From contig NC_092096.1 in NCBI RefSeq assembly GCF_045679555.1, positions 30,776,124 to 30,840,123 on the forward strand: a stretch of DNA of 64,000 nt, written 5' to 3'. Shown one piece after another: positions 41,201 through 54,400 of the stretch. The translations under genes and the position numbers were made by a program. This DNA is from Salvelinus alpinus (Eukaryota > Chordata > Actinopteri > Salmoniformes > Salmonidae). The notes beneath the pieces were generated by a model that saw nothing but the letters and a program-made list of their open reading frames with translations, was not told the DNA's origin and searched no databases. Position 1 is the stretch's first letter, and the number at the start of each line of letters is the position of its first letter.

Positions 41201-44200
41201 CTTTCAAAGCGGTTTGCCTTTGTATTAGTATTGTAGGCTGAGGGACTTGCTGTTGGTGGTGTAGCTCAATATTACCATGGTTTTACTGGTCTGTGTGTGT
41301 CTACATAGCCAACTATAATAAGGACTTAATAAGTTCTCAGCTGGTCTCCTAGGTGATGTGGTTGAATGCACCACGCAGGGATTTGATGTGACGCGTCATT
41401 GTAACGTGTCTTATTTGGGAGTCGTTGCAGACTAAGCTATTTGGATGTGACATAACTCTGTGCCTGGATTCCCATAGTCATTGATACTGCAAATCACCCT
41501 GGGCTGCCAAGCAAATCTCATACCCTGTGGGTACCCTGTGGGTTTATACCCCTTAGATCACACACAAAGGAAACCATTTGATGTCTCACTCCTCAGTCCT
41601 CACACCGTAGACAAAATACAGGATTCCAGCAGAAATGCCTGACGTAGGCAGCTCCTCACAGGAATGGATGGTGTTCTATTACTGCTGCATGTTCTACAAC
41701 AATTATCACACAACACTATCCACGGTCTGTCCAAGACATTCTGTCCACAAATAGCCATCTACTTATTGAAACAAATTGACACGACAGTGCTTGCAGAGGG
41801 GATGAGCTAGCAGACCAAGGGAAGCAGTGTGGATGATGGGTATGATAAGTGTCACGATGCAGCAAATGAAATGCAACTGCTGGAGAGGGGAGGCTTTTGT
41901 GACCTATGACCTGTAATAACTCTAGGAGCAGGAGAGCCTCTGCTGTAGTCTAGCCCTCATCACTGGTCTAGGGGGATAACAACTGTCACATCTGGTAACA
42001 AGAGGTCCTATTTACTGCTGGTGTGTTGGCTGACTGGGCTCAGACACTGGACAGTCTGAATAGGGGAGATGGGGCATGACATTTATGGCGTCGTTACAAT
42101 ATTTGCGATTTTTTTGTTATTCAAATAGGGGTCTAAAATACTGCCTTTGACTGCTTGTAGCCTAAGACTTTTCCGGACTGCTTTCTCCTTTCAAACAACT
42201 TGATACCCTGTAACGGCAGCCTTCCTCCTCTTCGTCTGAAGAGGAGGTGTAGCAGGGATCGGACCAAGACGCAGCGTAGTTTGTGCTCAACATGATTTAA
42301 TCAAGACGAATAACGTGAACACTTACAAAATACAAAAATAACAAACGTGGCAAACCGAAACATTCCTCTCTGGTGAAACGAACACAAAGACAGGAAACAA
42401 CCACCCACAAACCCCAACACAAAACAAGCCACCTAAATATGATTCCCAATCAGAGACAACACAAAACACCTGCCTCTGATTGAGAACCATATTAGGCCAA
42501 ACATAGAAACAGACAAACTAGACACACAACATAGAATGCCCACCCAGCTCACGTCCTGACCAACACTAAAACAAGTAAAACACACAAGAACTATGGTCAG
42601 AACGTGACATACCCGAAATCTTTCCCTTTAGCAACCAAACACGGTTAGCTTTACTTTTACAAAATAGCTTCTTAGCCTATAACCCAGTTTATTTCAAAGA
42701 ATGTATTTATTTAATTCCCCAGACAGAAGTTGAAAGCCAAACTACTTGAAAGTGGTGCTGAACAGGTGGAGAATCCCAACTATTGCTTTTGATCAGTGTA
42801 GCGTCAAAGTACAAAAACTGACCTCCCGAAAAATCCCATCTATAAACAAAAATGTTTTAGAAATCTTAATCATTGAAGCGTTGCTCGATGTCGGAGGCCT
42901 CGTCAGAGACCTTGACGTGGATGAAGAAATTGCCGCTAATGGGCAAATGAGAGCAGGCAAAAGCGCTCCTGATCTGGCTCTGACCTCGCTATAATGAGAA
43001 ATAAATGCTCATAAACTACCCAGGCTGCTTGGAATAATACCAGCAGATTACTGGCCACTCATTAGTACAAAGCTAACTTTGTTTTTTACAGGTATGGTAC
43101 AGAATGTTGTACAACCTCATTCACCTTACTTAAGGACTCATTGGATGCTTATTCAATCTGATGGAAATTCTGTACATTAGCTACATTACCATTGTAGGGG
43201 TAATGTAAAGTAGTAATGAATACTGTTAGATCCCTCCGTTCACACTCACAGGTTCAGAGAAAAGTGTCCCCTTTCCTGTGCCCGACTCTCTATGGACCAG
43301 CTCTAATTCCGCTCTCGTCTCCCCAAAGCTTAGGGTTCTTACCAGAACAAGCTGCCTCTAGGGTAGACTATACCACCCACGCCTAGACTTAGAGCGTTGG
43401 GCCAGTAACTGAAAGGTCGCTGGTTGGAATACCCGAGCCGACAAGCTGGGAAAAAAATCAGCCGATGTGCCCTTGAGCAAGGCACTTAACTTAAGCTCCA
43501 GGGGCGCCGTACTACTATGAACGAACCTGTAAAAAAAATACATTTCACTGCACCTATCCGGTGTATGTGACAATAAAACCTATATTTTTTGTACATCCTT
43601 TAGAACGTCCTATGCGATAATATCTGTGCTATACAACACCATCATTACAGAAGATGCTGAGTGGAGTCGTGGAGTTAGGGTGATGAATGCCCTGTAAAGA
43701 TCTCCCTGACAACACTTTGTGGCTTGCAGTAACCAATCCTGATGGAAATCGACCCCACCATTTCTTCTGGTTTAATGTAATCCACGCTGGTACTCTGGGT
43801 ATCATGTTCTTTGTCCATGTATACTTGTGTAATAACAGTAAATGTTGTGCCCTTGTATGTCTGTTTGACTGCCTAATACAGGCACAAAACAAACCTGCCT
43901 AAACAACCACAGTTCTATGTATGCAGTTCTCCCTCCTCTTACCTAGTTCGCCCTAGGTCTGTAAACGGTAATAGCTTTTCTGTCTCCTCTCTGCCTCACC
44001 GGGTTACAATAGATTGTCTTCCGTCTCAGTCCAGCCTCCCTGGGTTCGGCGTGATGTTTATAAACATCGTCGGGTGTTTACCTCTCTCTGTTGGTGTGGT
44101 ACAGAACATGGCGCTAGTTCAACACCAGGGTAATAGTGTTTAAGATCATTGTTTAGAATCCTTGCACTTAGCCTCAGTATACACTTGCTATTCCGATGCA

Positions 44201-45377
44201 GTTGGATATTTCTTGGATTAATAAAGTAGACTCACTTAACGACGTTTCATTTGTCACGTCTAAGCTATATTATCGACTCCAATACATCATCTTGCAATTT
44301 CCCTCCTGAGTGGCACTGTGTCACTGTGTTCGACATCAAGCTAGGTAGGAAGAATATAACATCTGTAGCTGATTACAAGTGGTTTGATCACTTTGGAGCG
44401 ACTCGCTGGTCTTTGCACATGCTCAAGGGATAAAGGGTGACAGATGCACATTATCCACCAACTGCTTTTTATTTAGTTTCTTCTAAAACAACTGACCCAA
44501 TGTAACGATCTTCGTCTTCATCTTCTGATGAGGAATATGAAGGATCGGACCAAAATGCAGCGTTGTAAGTGTCCATGATAATTTATTATATCAGAACACG
44601 AAAATACAAAATAACAAAGTGAATGAAAGAAATTAAAATCGAAACAGTTCTGTCTGGTGAAAACACAGACACAGAAAACAACCACCCACAAACAAAAGTG
44701 GGAAAACAGGCTACCTAAGTATGGCTCTCAATCAGAGACAACGATAGACAGCTGCCTCTGATTGGGAACCATACCAGGCCAAACACAGAAATACAAAACA
44801 TAGAACAAAACATAGAATGCCCACCCCACCCCAACTCACGCCCTGACCAAACCAAAATAGAGACATAAAAAAGGAACTAAGGTCAGAACGTGACACCCAA
44901 CGATTAGGCTGAGCACCAAACCCCTCCTCTCCCCTTCCAGCATGTACTCTCATTTCTTTCATTTTCCCTGTTTGTCTCTAAGAGTGTGAAAAAAATCTGC
45001 TTTACTCTGGATTTCTTCAGGGGATGATAATTAGAAGTGGAGAGTTTACTAGACACAGGAGTCAAAGTCTTTAACTCAGGGCATCATGGGTTTGTTTTAA
45101 AGGATCTAATGCTCGTGGTGCCTGCTCCAGCCAGGAATCGCTCGCTTTGAACGGAACAATTCCCTCCCTCGAAGTCCACCCCCCATTTCCTCATGCATGG
45201 AGCAGGCCTAATGCAAACTACGCTGGGATTTCTTTCTCTCTCTCTCTTGTTCCCCTTGGCGTTGACTCAGTTTTTTTCCATTATCCTCTCTATCGATTCG
45301 CTCCGGACTTCTTTTTCAAGGCTCTGAGGTTAATGTAATTCAATGGGTCATTTTTTTCCTTCTTGTCATTTCTCTCT

Positions 45378-45444
<67 letters not shown>

Positions 45445-48400
45445 CTTCTCCACCTCTCTCTACCTTCCTCTCTCTCCTTCTCTTTGCCTCTCCCTCTCTC
45501 TCCTCCCTCTCTCTGCCTCTCCCTCTCTCCTCTCTGTCTTTCTTTCTCTCTCTCTGTCAGATGTGGCCAGGGCAATTGAGCTGCTGGAGAAGCTACAGGA
45601 GTCCGGGGACGTCCCGGGTCACAAGCTGCAGTCCCTGAAGTTGGTGTTGCAGAGTGAGTTCTGCACAGCCATTAGAGAGGTGAGTCGATTCCCCTGCACC
45701 ACGGCACCACGGTCCCACGGCCCCAGGGTCCTTTTGCTCCTGCCAACACAGGGAAATTGACCACAGGTGACTGATGGTTATTTTAATGAATAAATGTGGC
45801 TACACAACAATGCAGACTTTTAGGGGTGTTTTCCCAGACACGGTCAGCTCAGACACACAGACGGAAGAGTAAGAGGGCCATCAATACTCAGACTGAGGTC
45901 ATCTAGTAGGAAATTTTATCCACTAGAGGAAATGTCAGAGAGGGCTGGCCCTTTCATTGGACAGCAGGATGAGAGAAGCCTGGCCTGGGAGTCAGGCAGA
46001 GACACTGGAGCCTGGTGCTGCCTGGTGGTGGGGGAGGCTTCATGTCTCTGCCAGGAGTAGCAGCTAGGCAGCACCCTACAGACTAGGTTACAACAGCTGG
46101 CCATTGAGAGGGAAAGAGCGAGAGAAACACTTCAACCACCAACAACACATCCAGTCACCAGGGAAACTAGAGAGGATCAGCTTGGATTAGATGCCGAGGC
46201 TGACCGGCCATAGTTTCCAGTCAATGACGTCGTTGTTTGAGCTGACACTTTGGCACGGTGCAGAATGGCTCTTTCTCGTAGAGGTCTGACTGCTAGAGGA
46301 GCTGGAGAGTGAAGATGAGTGGTCGTGGCCATGAGGATGATTGCTGTTATTACAGAGATCGTTATCAGCACATACAGTTAAGTTACGCTGCAACATTCAA
46401 CAGCTGTGGCGTTCACGTCAGTGGTTATTGGATTAACAGCCTCCCAAGACAATAAATGCTCCCATGTCTCTATGGAAGAGCAGAGAACATGGCGTTTATG
46501 TGAATTGAGCAATACCTTGTCATACGTGCCGTGTCACATGTGTTTACAATCCAGCATGCGGTCACAACCCCTGTATTCACTTTTCTAGCACATGCACATT
46601 TTTCCATGCAAATTTTTCCATGCACATTTTTCCATGCACATTTTCCCCAGACTATGGATAGTGACGAGCATCGTAAAACACTTCCCAGCGGCTCGCTCTT
46701 AATACCCTGACATAGCAGGACTAGACTGCTGAGCCTCTTTGAGCTACATTGGTGAGTTAATCGTAATGTAGTCACATTTGATCTCATCTGACCCCTGTTC
46801 TGTGCTGTAATATGTCTGCAGATGGGAAATCTTTGTAGTTGAGAGAGCTACGTCGTGGGGATTCTAACCAAAAGGAGAGAGACTTTATTCTTCAAAACAA
46901 CTTAATTCTTAGATTTGCAAAAATGAAGCAATCAAAACAACCACTCAACATTGCCACCGTTGTCCGTTCAAGCCTGCATGTTTCCACACATCTAAGTTCC
47001 TGTAGATTGTTAAAACAGAATGTCACATACTGCAGTCACACCTACACGGTTCTTATCTGTACGCCCAGACAAATGACTAAGTCACACAAGACAAGTCTGT
47101 ATCAGCAAAATACTAACATATAACAATGGACAATTCTCCAAATAAAAACAGCATAGTATGTTCAATTAAACAACATAGTAGGTCATTAAATCATTTCCTC
47201 CACAGCTATTACAGGAAGATTAGGGGTTGCGTCAGAGCCATATATTGTTGCGCGGTATTGGGATTCACCTGCATGTCATTTCATTAATGCAGATGACCTA
47301 TACTGCATTAAGCTGGGGCCACCAGGTATTATAATTGAGCGATTTGATTTGTTCCCCTCGTCTCATATCTGCTGGTGAAGCTCATTTCATGGTCTGATGA
47401 GCAGACACAGAATCCCACAGACCAGGGTAGCTTGATCATGTCTCTACTGTAGAAGTCACAGAGGTGATCCGTCTGAAAACCTTCTTCACAGTGTCAATAG
47501 AATTTACAGCCACATGAATCAGCCTAGCTATGGGTGAGGGGGTTAACTGGCTAACTGTTGATAGGGGAAATTGATGGAGGATGGAAATGCCTGCTAAGGT
47601 GAAAGACCCCCAATTACAGAGAGATGGAGTGACGAGGAGCGTTGCTCTTCCCAACCATGTCTACCAATGACATCTCGGAGCTCGGAGAAAGTGAGTCGTC
47701 AGAGTCAATCTGCTTTGCAAATGGAAAGGGAAGGACACCAGGGAAGACAACTGGGAGCGCTAACCAGCTGGAAATGATGGAGTTTATGATGATTTCCAGC
47801 CACTCTGTTAGCTTGACTTAAAGCCTTATGCATATCAAGAACTGGTCCTGATGAAAGTCATCCGAGAGCCCCGAGCAAACGATTCAACCACACATGAAAT
47901 CGAATCATGAACTTCATTAGTCACAAAACAATGCAGGTCATTTTTCCTTGCAAAAGAAAAAGCATAGTCTGTTCCAATGAACTGAATCAATTATGTGATC
48001 ATAGAGTTGTAGTAGCCTGATGATAATGGAATAGTGCATATGAATACGGGTCTCACTTTGAATTCATATAAAGGAAAGGATTTGTGTGCCGCTCCGTTGA
48101 GGGCAGACCTTAGTCTCTTACTACATTTACTGTGATCTGAAGGCTGAAAGCCACTTCATTTAATTATCTCTGTGTGTTTAATATTCTCTTTTTGTGTCAT
48201 GCTGACAGAGCGAGGGAGGTCTGTGAATGAACAGTTATTAAATGCCATTTCGCTTCTACCAAGTGACCCCTTTCAACTCTGTCAGCTAGAGAGAGGAGAA
48301 GGAGAGCTCTTCAAACTCTCTCTCTCTCCGTCTCATCCTTCCCCATTTTGCTCTCCACTCCTCGTCTCAGTAAAGAGAGGGAGACGGTCAGGGAGCCATG

Positions 48401-51400
48401 GTTACACGCGTCATGCCAGGCACCCTCTGGGCAGCTCTCTCCACTATCAGGCATTGTGGCGTCCTCGTAAGGCTGACGGTAGACTGGTAGCCCCCAGCCC
48501 ATCAAGCACAATGAGCCTTCCATAGAGGTTAAATAGATCTGAGTTAATGAAAGCCTGCCGTGGTAAACGCCCAGTGAACCGGAGAGTCAGGAGAGAGAGG
48601 GAAGAGAGAGAGAGTATATTCACGAGGGACAGGAAGAAAGTAGAGTTTGGAGGTAAAGATGGATGCATAGTAACAGGAGGGGGAATGAGGTAGAAATTAT
48701 GCCTTCAGGAGTGCAATTCTTTCAAATCTCACTCTCTCTCTCTCTTTCTCTCTCTCGCGCTCTTTCTTCCTGTATGTATCTGTATGTTCCCTGGAGCTTC
48801 ACAACATCAACTGACGGCAAAAAGAACACAGCAATTTGTTCCATGTTGTGACTGTTTTCTTTATGTTATTGGAGATTATTTTCCCCCAATGAATTATCAG
48901 AACAGAAGGTTAAGTTCATTCATTAACAGTGTTGTCAGACTGAGTTCAACTGGGTTCATTAAGGTCAACCTAAAAAGCTCCAATATCTCATTTTTGTAAG
49001 TGATCTACTTGCTCAGAACAAAATACAATTGATTTATTTGGTTGTTGGGAATTGTGAGCTTGAGGTTATTATTTTATTTTCATATCAACAATGGACTTTG
49101 TTTTTCATCAGTCAGATATACCAAGGCTTCACGAAACCACTTGTTTTATTGTTGAAACAGATGAAGCACTTTGAAGTCGCAAAGAGGCAAGGCCTTTGTT
49201 TTGCTCCAGCTCGTCATACAGAAACATTGAATGATGGTTGAGCCCAGAAAACACATGCTCTCCTTTGTAGAGAGTAGAGACATACCGAGGTGTGAGCCGA
49301 TGAGTAAAAACCCTATTAGTTTCCATGCCAGAGAAAAACAATACAATGAAAAAGCTTTCAATTCACTGCACAGGATAAAAACTAAGTCAATGTTGTTCTT
49401 CAAGAAGGGTTTGAGACGTTACAATTTAATTTGGTTTGCTCGTTGAATAATTCAGCAGTAGTTAGTGGTAAATCCAATTTGCACTTCAACTAGTGGATGT
49501 TTGTGCATATAGTTAAGCAAATTACAGATTGAAATAGCTTGACCTTTATTGTTATTCGTGTGTTTCCCGAGACACAATTCTCCTGAGTCATGGCAAGGCA
49601 TCCACTGAGACCTTGAATACACAACAGTCCATACATCTTAAGTGTATTTAAATCAGGCTCACAATGATGGATGGATGCTGTATCTTACTATGAAGAACGA
49701 TGCACGTGAAAAAATGTTTATAGAATGGACCAGCCGCAAGCCTCTTGGCTAAAACACACAAAGGATGTGGGCTAATATGAGTCACATCAAACAATTACAT
49801 GAGCCCGTATGAGGATGTAGGCCAATGTCTCATGTAATGTTCAGCAATGCAACACTAATCAGAGCAGTCATAATGTTTCTAGTTGTTTCTGTTGGATCAC
49901 CAGAGGAAGGTGTCATTTAAAAAAAAAAGTATTTATTGTACCTTTATTTAACTAGGCAAGTCAGTTAAGAACACATTCTTATTTTCAATAATAATGTCAT
50001 ACTGTACACTGGGGGTGCTATTGTAAATGGTGTCGATACTGTATGTCATATTCTGTATAGAAACGACTCAAAATAGCTCTTTTACACCTGAAAGCTTTCC
50101 ATTGGCACATAATGCTGACTCCTCTTTAGAGGAGGTTAGAACACACTGTAGATGTGGAAGAGGTGTTCTGGAATAAGGTCCCATGACGGTGTTCAACATT
50201 GGAAATCAAAGAGTCGCTCAGCTGAAAAACAAAGAACTGCTTTTTGACTGTAACACCAGAGTTCCACTAGTGTATACACCTTTAAGTTATACTAGGGATA
50301 TTGTGATTCCATAGCTGGGGCCGACAGTGAGGACTTGTGAAGAGCGGAGTCAACAACCTCTACATAATCAAAACAGTTGCTTTGTAAGGTGTTAAACATC
50401 ATTCACAGTTAGCCATTGTTATGTATTACTGAACAAAAATATAAACGCAACATGTAAAGTGTTGGTCCCATGTTTCATGAGCTGAAATAAAAGATCCTAG
50501 AAATGTTCCATACGCACAAAAAGTGTATTTCTCTCAACTTTTGTGAACAAATTTGTTTACATCCCTGTTAGTGAGCATTTCTCCTTTGCCAAGATAATCC
50601 ATCCACCTGACATGTTTGGCATATCATGAAGCTGATTAAACAGCATGATCAGTACACAGGTACACCTTGTGCTGTGGACAAAAAAGGCCACTCTAAAATG
50701 TGCAGTTTTGTCACAACACAATGCCACAGAGGACTGAGGGAGCGTGCAATTGGCATGCTGACTGCTGGAATGTCCACCAGAACTGTTGCCAGAAAATGTA
50801 ATGTTCATTTCTCTACCATAAGCCACCTCCAATGCTGAATTTGGCTGTACGTCTCACACCGCAGACCACGTGTAACCCAGGACCTCCACATCCGGCTTCT
50901 TCACTCGTGGGATCATCTGAGACCAGCCACCTGGACAGCTGATGAAAATGAGGAGTATTTATGTCTGTAATAAAGCCCTTTTGTGGGAAAAGCTAATTCT
51001 GATTGGCAGGTCCTGTCTCCCCAGTGGGTGGGCCTGGCTCCAAGTGCCCTCCCAGGCCCACCCATGGCTGCACCCCTGCCCAGTCACGTGAAAGCCATAG
51101 ATTAGGACCTAATGAATTTATTTCAATTGACTGATTTCCTTATATGAACTGTAACTCAGTAAAATCGTTGAAATTGTTGCATGTTGCGTTTATATTTTTG
51201 TTCAGTATATAAATGATGCCCGAAATGCCCCAGTGGCCTTGCCTTGGCCCCAAGTCTGGTCAGGTCCACTGAGCCATGGCCCAGTGAGTACCAGGAGCTG
51301 GGCCATGGAGCTGGAAACAGACAGGTCTGAGGCTTTTTGGTAGAACACCAGGGTAAATCCTCAGTGGAAATTCACCTACAGTACCAAGAGTCTTAGCTCC

Positions 51401-54400
51401 ACTCGCTACTCCGTTCCGAACACCACTCTCTTCAGTTTATTTACTCAGTGCCATGTGTTACCCACATGAGAGAAAACCAAAAGGGGTAGTAGCGCCACAC
51501 CACAGTGTGCTATGAGTATTTTGTACTTACTGATGCACCACGGTTTGCTTATGCTAATTGTCGTAGGGACCAGATGTTTGAGCAGCCTTAAGGGCAGTAT
51601 GTAGCAGGAGGCAGCAGGATCAGGCGCCAAATAGTGTGCAGTTGATTAACAGTGAAAGGTGGTTCCAGGTGGATGAAGAAATCCAATGAATATCTACATA
51701 ATCTTCGAAGGTATTTGCAAAATTAACACTCTCAAAATACAGGTTTGAATTGAAATCAAAAACCTAACCCTACCAACTACCAAGGCTGGTAGCCTACGAC
51801 ATGGATTGAACATGCAAGAGACTTGGAGAAATGTAGCAGAAAATTCAAACGTACTGAGAAAATACACTCATGGTTTGTCCATTTTTCTCTCTCTTTCAGG
51901 TGTACCAGTACATGCATGAAACAATCACAGTCAATGGCTGTCCGGAGTACCAGGCACGGGCTACAGCGAAGGTGAGCAACATACTCTAATCTCAGACTGG
52001 CTTAGCTGTATTGACCAAACTTGAGGCTGAAAGATACTGTACAACGTAGCCTAGATACACAAACACCCATCATGTATCCTTCAGATGATCAAAGAATGGA
52101 GCAGGTTTGGTGTACAATGAATTACTCATTAGCAGACTTTGGATGTAAACACTTGAGAGGTTCTACCAATGAGTCCCTCCGCCACCGCTCATTCATATTC
52201 CTTCTGAGGAGAGCTTCTTTTGTGGAGGAGAATAAAGCAAGCAGACATCTAACAGTGAAAGGGGGACAGGAAAAGAGGGAATCAAGAGGGAGGGTGAGAT
52301 GAGAGAGAGGAGTGCATCTCAGTCCTCTCTCCCAGTGTTAACAAAACATCAGAGAGGGAGTGAAGAAGAGATGGGGCAACATAGGGAGGTACGCACACTG
52401 ACTTATTCAATTGGATGCTCCTTCCAGAGACTGGGCACATAGAGGAGTAGGACACGGATTGATTGACAACACTGGGCAAGCAGAATGAATAGATAACTAG
52501 GCCCGGTGTGGAGTACAATTCCAAAGGGCTCTTTTTTTGTCAGCGAAACGTTGTCTCTTCAATCGCAAATGGTTTGCAAAACTTTGACTATGGTTCAGTC
52601 CCTTTCTCAAGGAGTAGTGAACGGGGTAACCTTTTTTACGACTTTAATCAGACTGTGGATTGTGTTGTGAATTTCCACCTTGGATGAAAGGTGTGCAAAG
52701 ACATAGCTTAGGCCTATTGAAGGACACCACTGTATCTGATGTTGATGGAATATCAAAATACTCTTTCTAGCCTGCTCAGATCAAATGGTTTTGAGGTTGA
52801 TGATATGCTGCTGTTACAGCGACGTGTCCTTTTCATTTCCCTTCGAATATCCATAATTAGTTGAAAATTCAAGGTCCCTGTTCAACATTATAAAGTACAT
52901 CTTCATTAACACATAATTTTATTTTCATAGCATATTCAAGGGCTGTTTTGAAAGAGAGAATGTAGATAGTCAAATCAAACTACTTTACAATTCATGAAAG
53001 AGGCCTTGGGGTTTGTACTTAACAGTGTTAAAGTAAGCCAGATTGTCCATATGACACTGTTTACACAAGAAAGCAATGACAACAGCATGAAGTGCCTTTC
53101 AACTTTGTCCTTGTCCATCACCAGTCTTTTCAAAAGAATATTAAATACAGCCACCAGCGGAGCAGCAATTAACATAGAGCAAACTCCGTTGACTGGCTTC
53201 CACGCCCATGGGAGTGATTTCAATCGATGACATCGAAATGAGATGGTGCGCTGCTTTTGAAAGTGCCGCCCTCCTGAGAGTTTCCGTTTAGCTGAGCCGG
53301 TGCTTGTTTCATCAGCCTCGTCTCCAAGTACATCTCAAGTACATCACTGACCAAAGACCTGGAGGGCAGCACTCAGCACATTTCACATGAATCACTTTAA
53401 GTAGGACATCGGGGGCCTAAAAACGTGTTATAGTGGAAAACCAGGGATCCCTTGATAAACCAGCAATCTTGAGGCATTAGCAGGGTAGATGCTATTTTAG
53501 ATGCCTTTGCTGCAGTGTTGCTGGTGAGCGTTTACCAATTAAAATGTGTTCCACCTGAGAACATGATCACTTGATTCAGTTTATTACCCAGTTAATTGAA
53601 TCAATTCCAGACTGTAATTCCTGGCCTGAGGTTTTTATATTTTATCTTCCAGAGATGGGAGACCACTTAGTCTATGGTGCTCCAGAGAAAAGACTGAGCT
53701 GAACTGATGGCTGATGATAATAACATTTTTATGAAATTAAGTCATTTCCATACGGTACTGTGACATTACTTGGGCAATTTCCCAGTAAGCTGTCATTTGT
53801 GTTTGGTTCGCCCCAGACACTTTTTGCATTTGGAGGAGGCAGCCATATGCCATCTAGTTTCTTCCTCCCAGGAAGGGAGATAAACTTGTGAAGGTCGATT
53901 TGCCGTTAGCCAGAGTGGGGATGGTGGCATACTGAACACAGTGCTTCTTTACCTCACTGTGGGAGAGAGAGATGGAGAGAGAGATGGAAAGGGGGGGACG
54001 AAGAAGTGGAGGATCTCAGGGCTTTCACCTGCTAGGGGAAACTTTGGATCCACATACACCAAGCTTTGAAACAGAGGCCTTTTCCCCCTGCAGTTTCCTG
54101 AGAAAGTATTGCTTAATAATAATAATGAGACAGACTTGACAGACCGGCACCTGTGGCGATGTACATCTGCTGTTTCTTTTCCAGGCTGGGATAACTAGCT
54201 CCTGCACACTTTGTTTCAGACGACAAGGTGAAAAGAAGATTCCTCTAGAACTTGAAAGCCATCCCAAGCCAGTGGAATTTAATGAAGCAGGCTCACAGAG
54301 ATTTAGTTCATGGGGGTGGAAGTTATCTCGCGTCTTCTTCTCCAGCTGCGACAGATATGTGCTAATTCATGTTCTCAGAAAACATCTCACATGGCTATAC

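Noticed and set aside
50626..50838. Small plus-strand frame with [20 protein letters not shown]
   Set aside because: It is the HTH remnant of a Tc1-like deletion derivative, not a separate gene.
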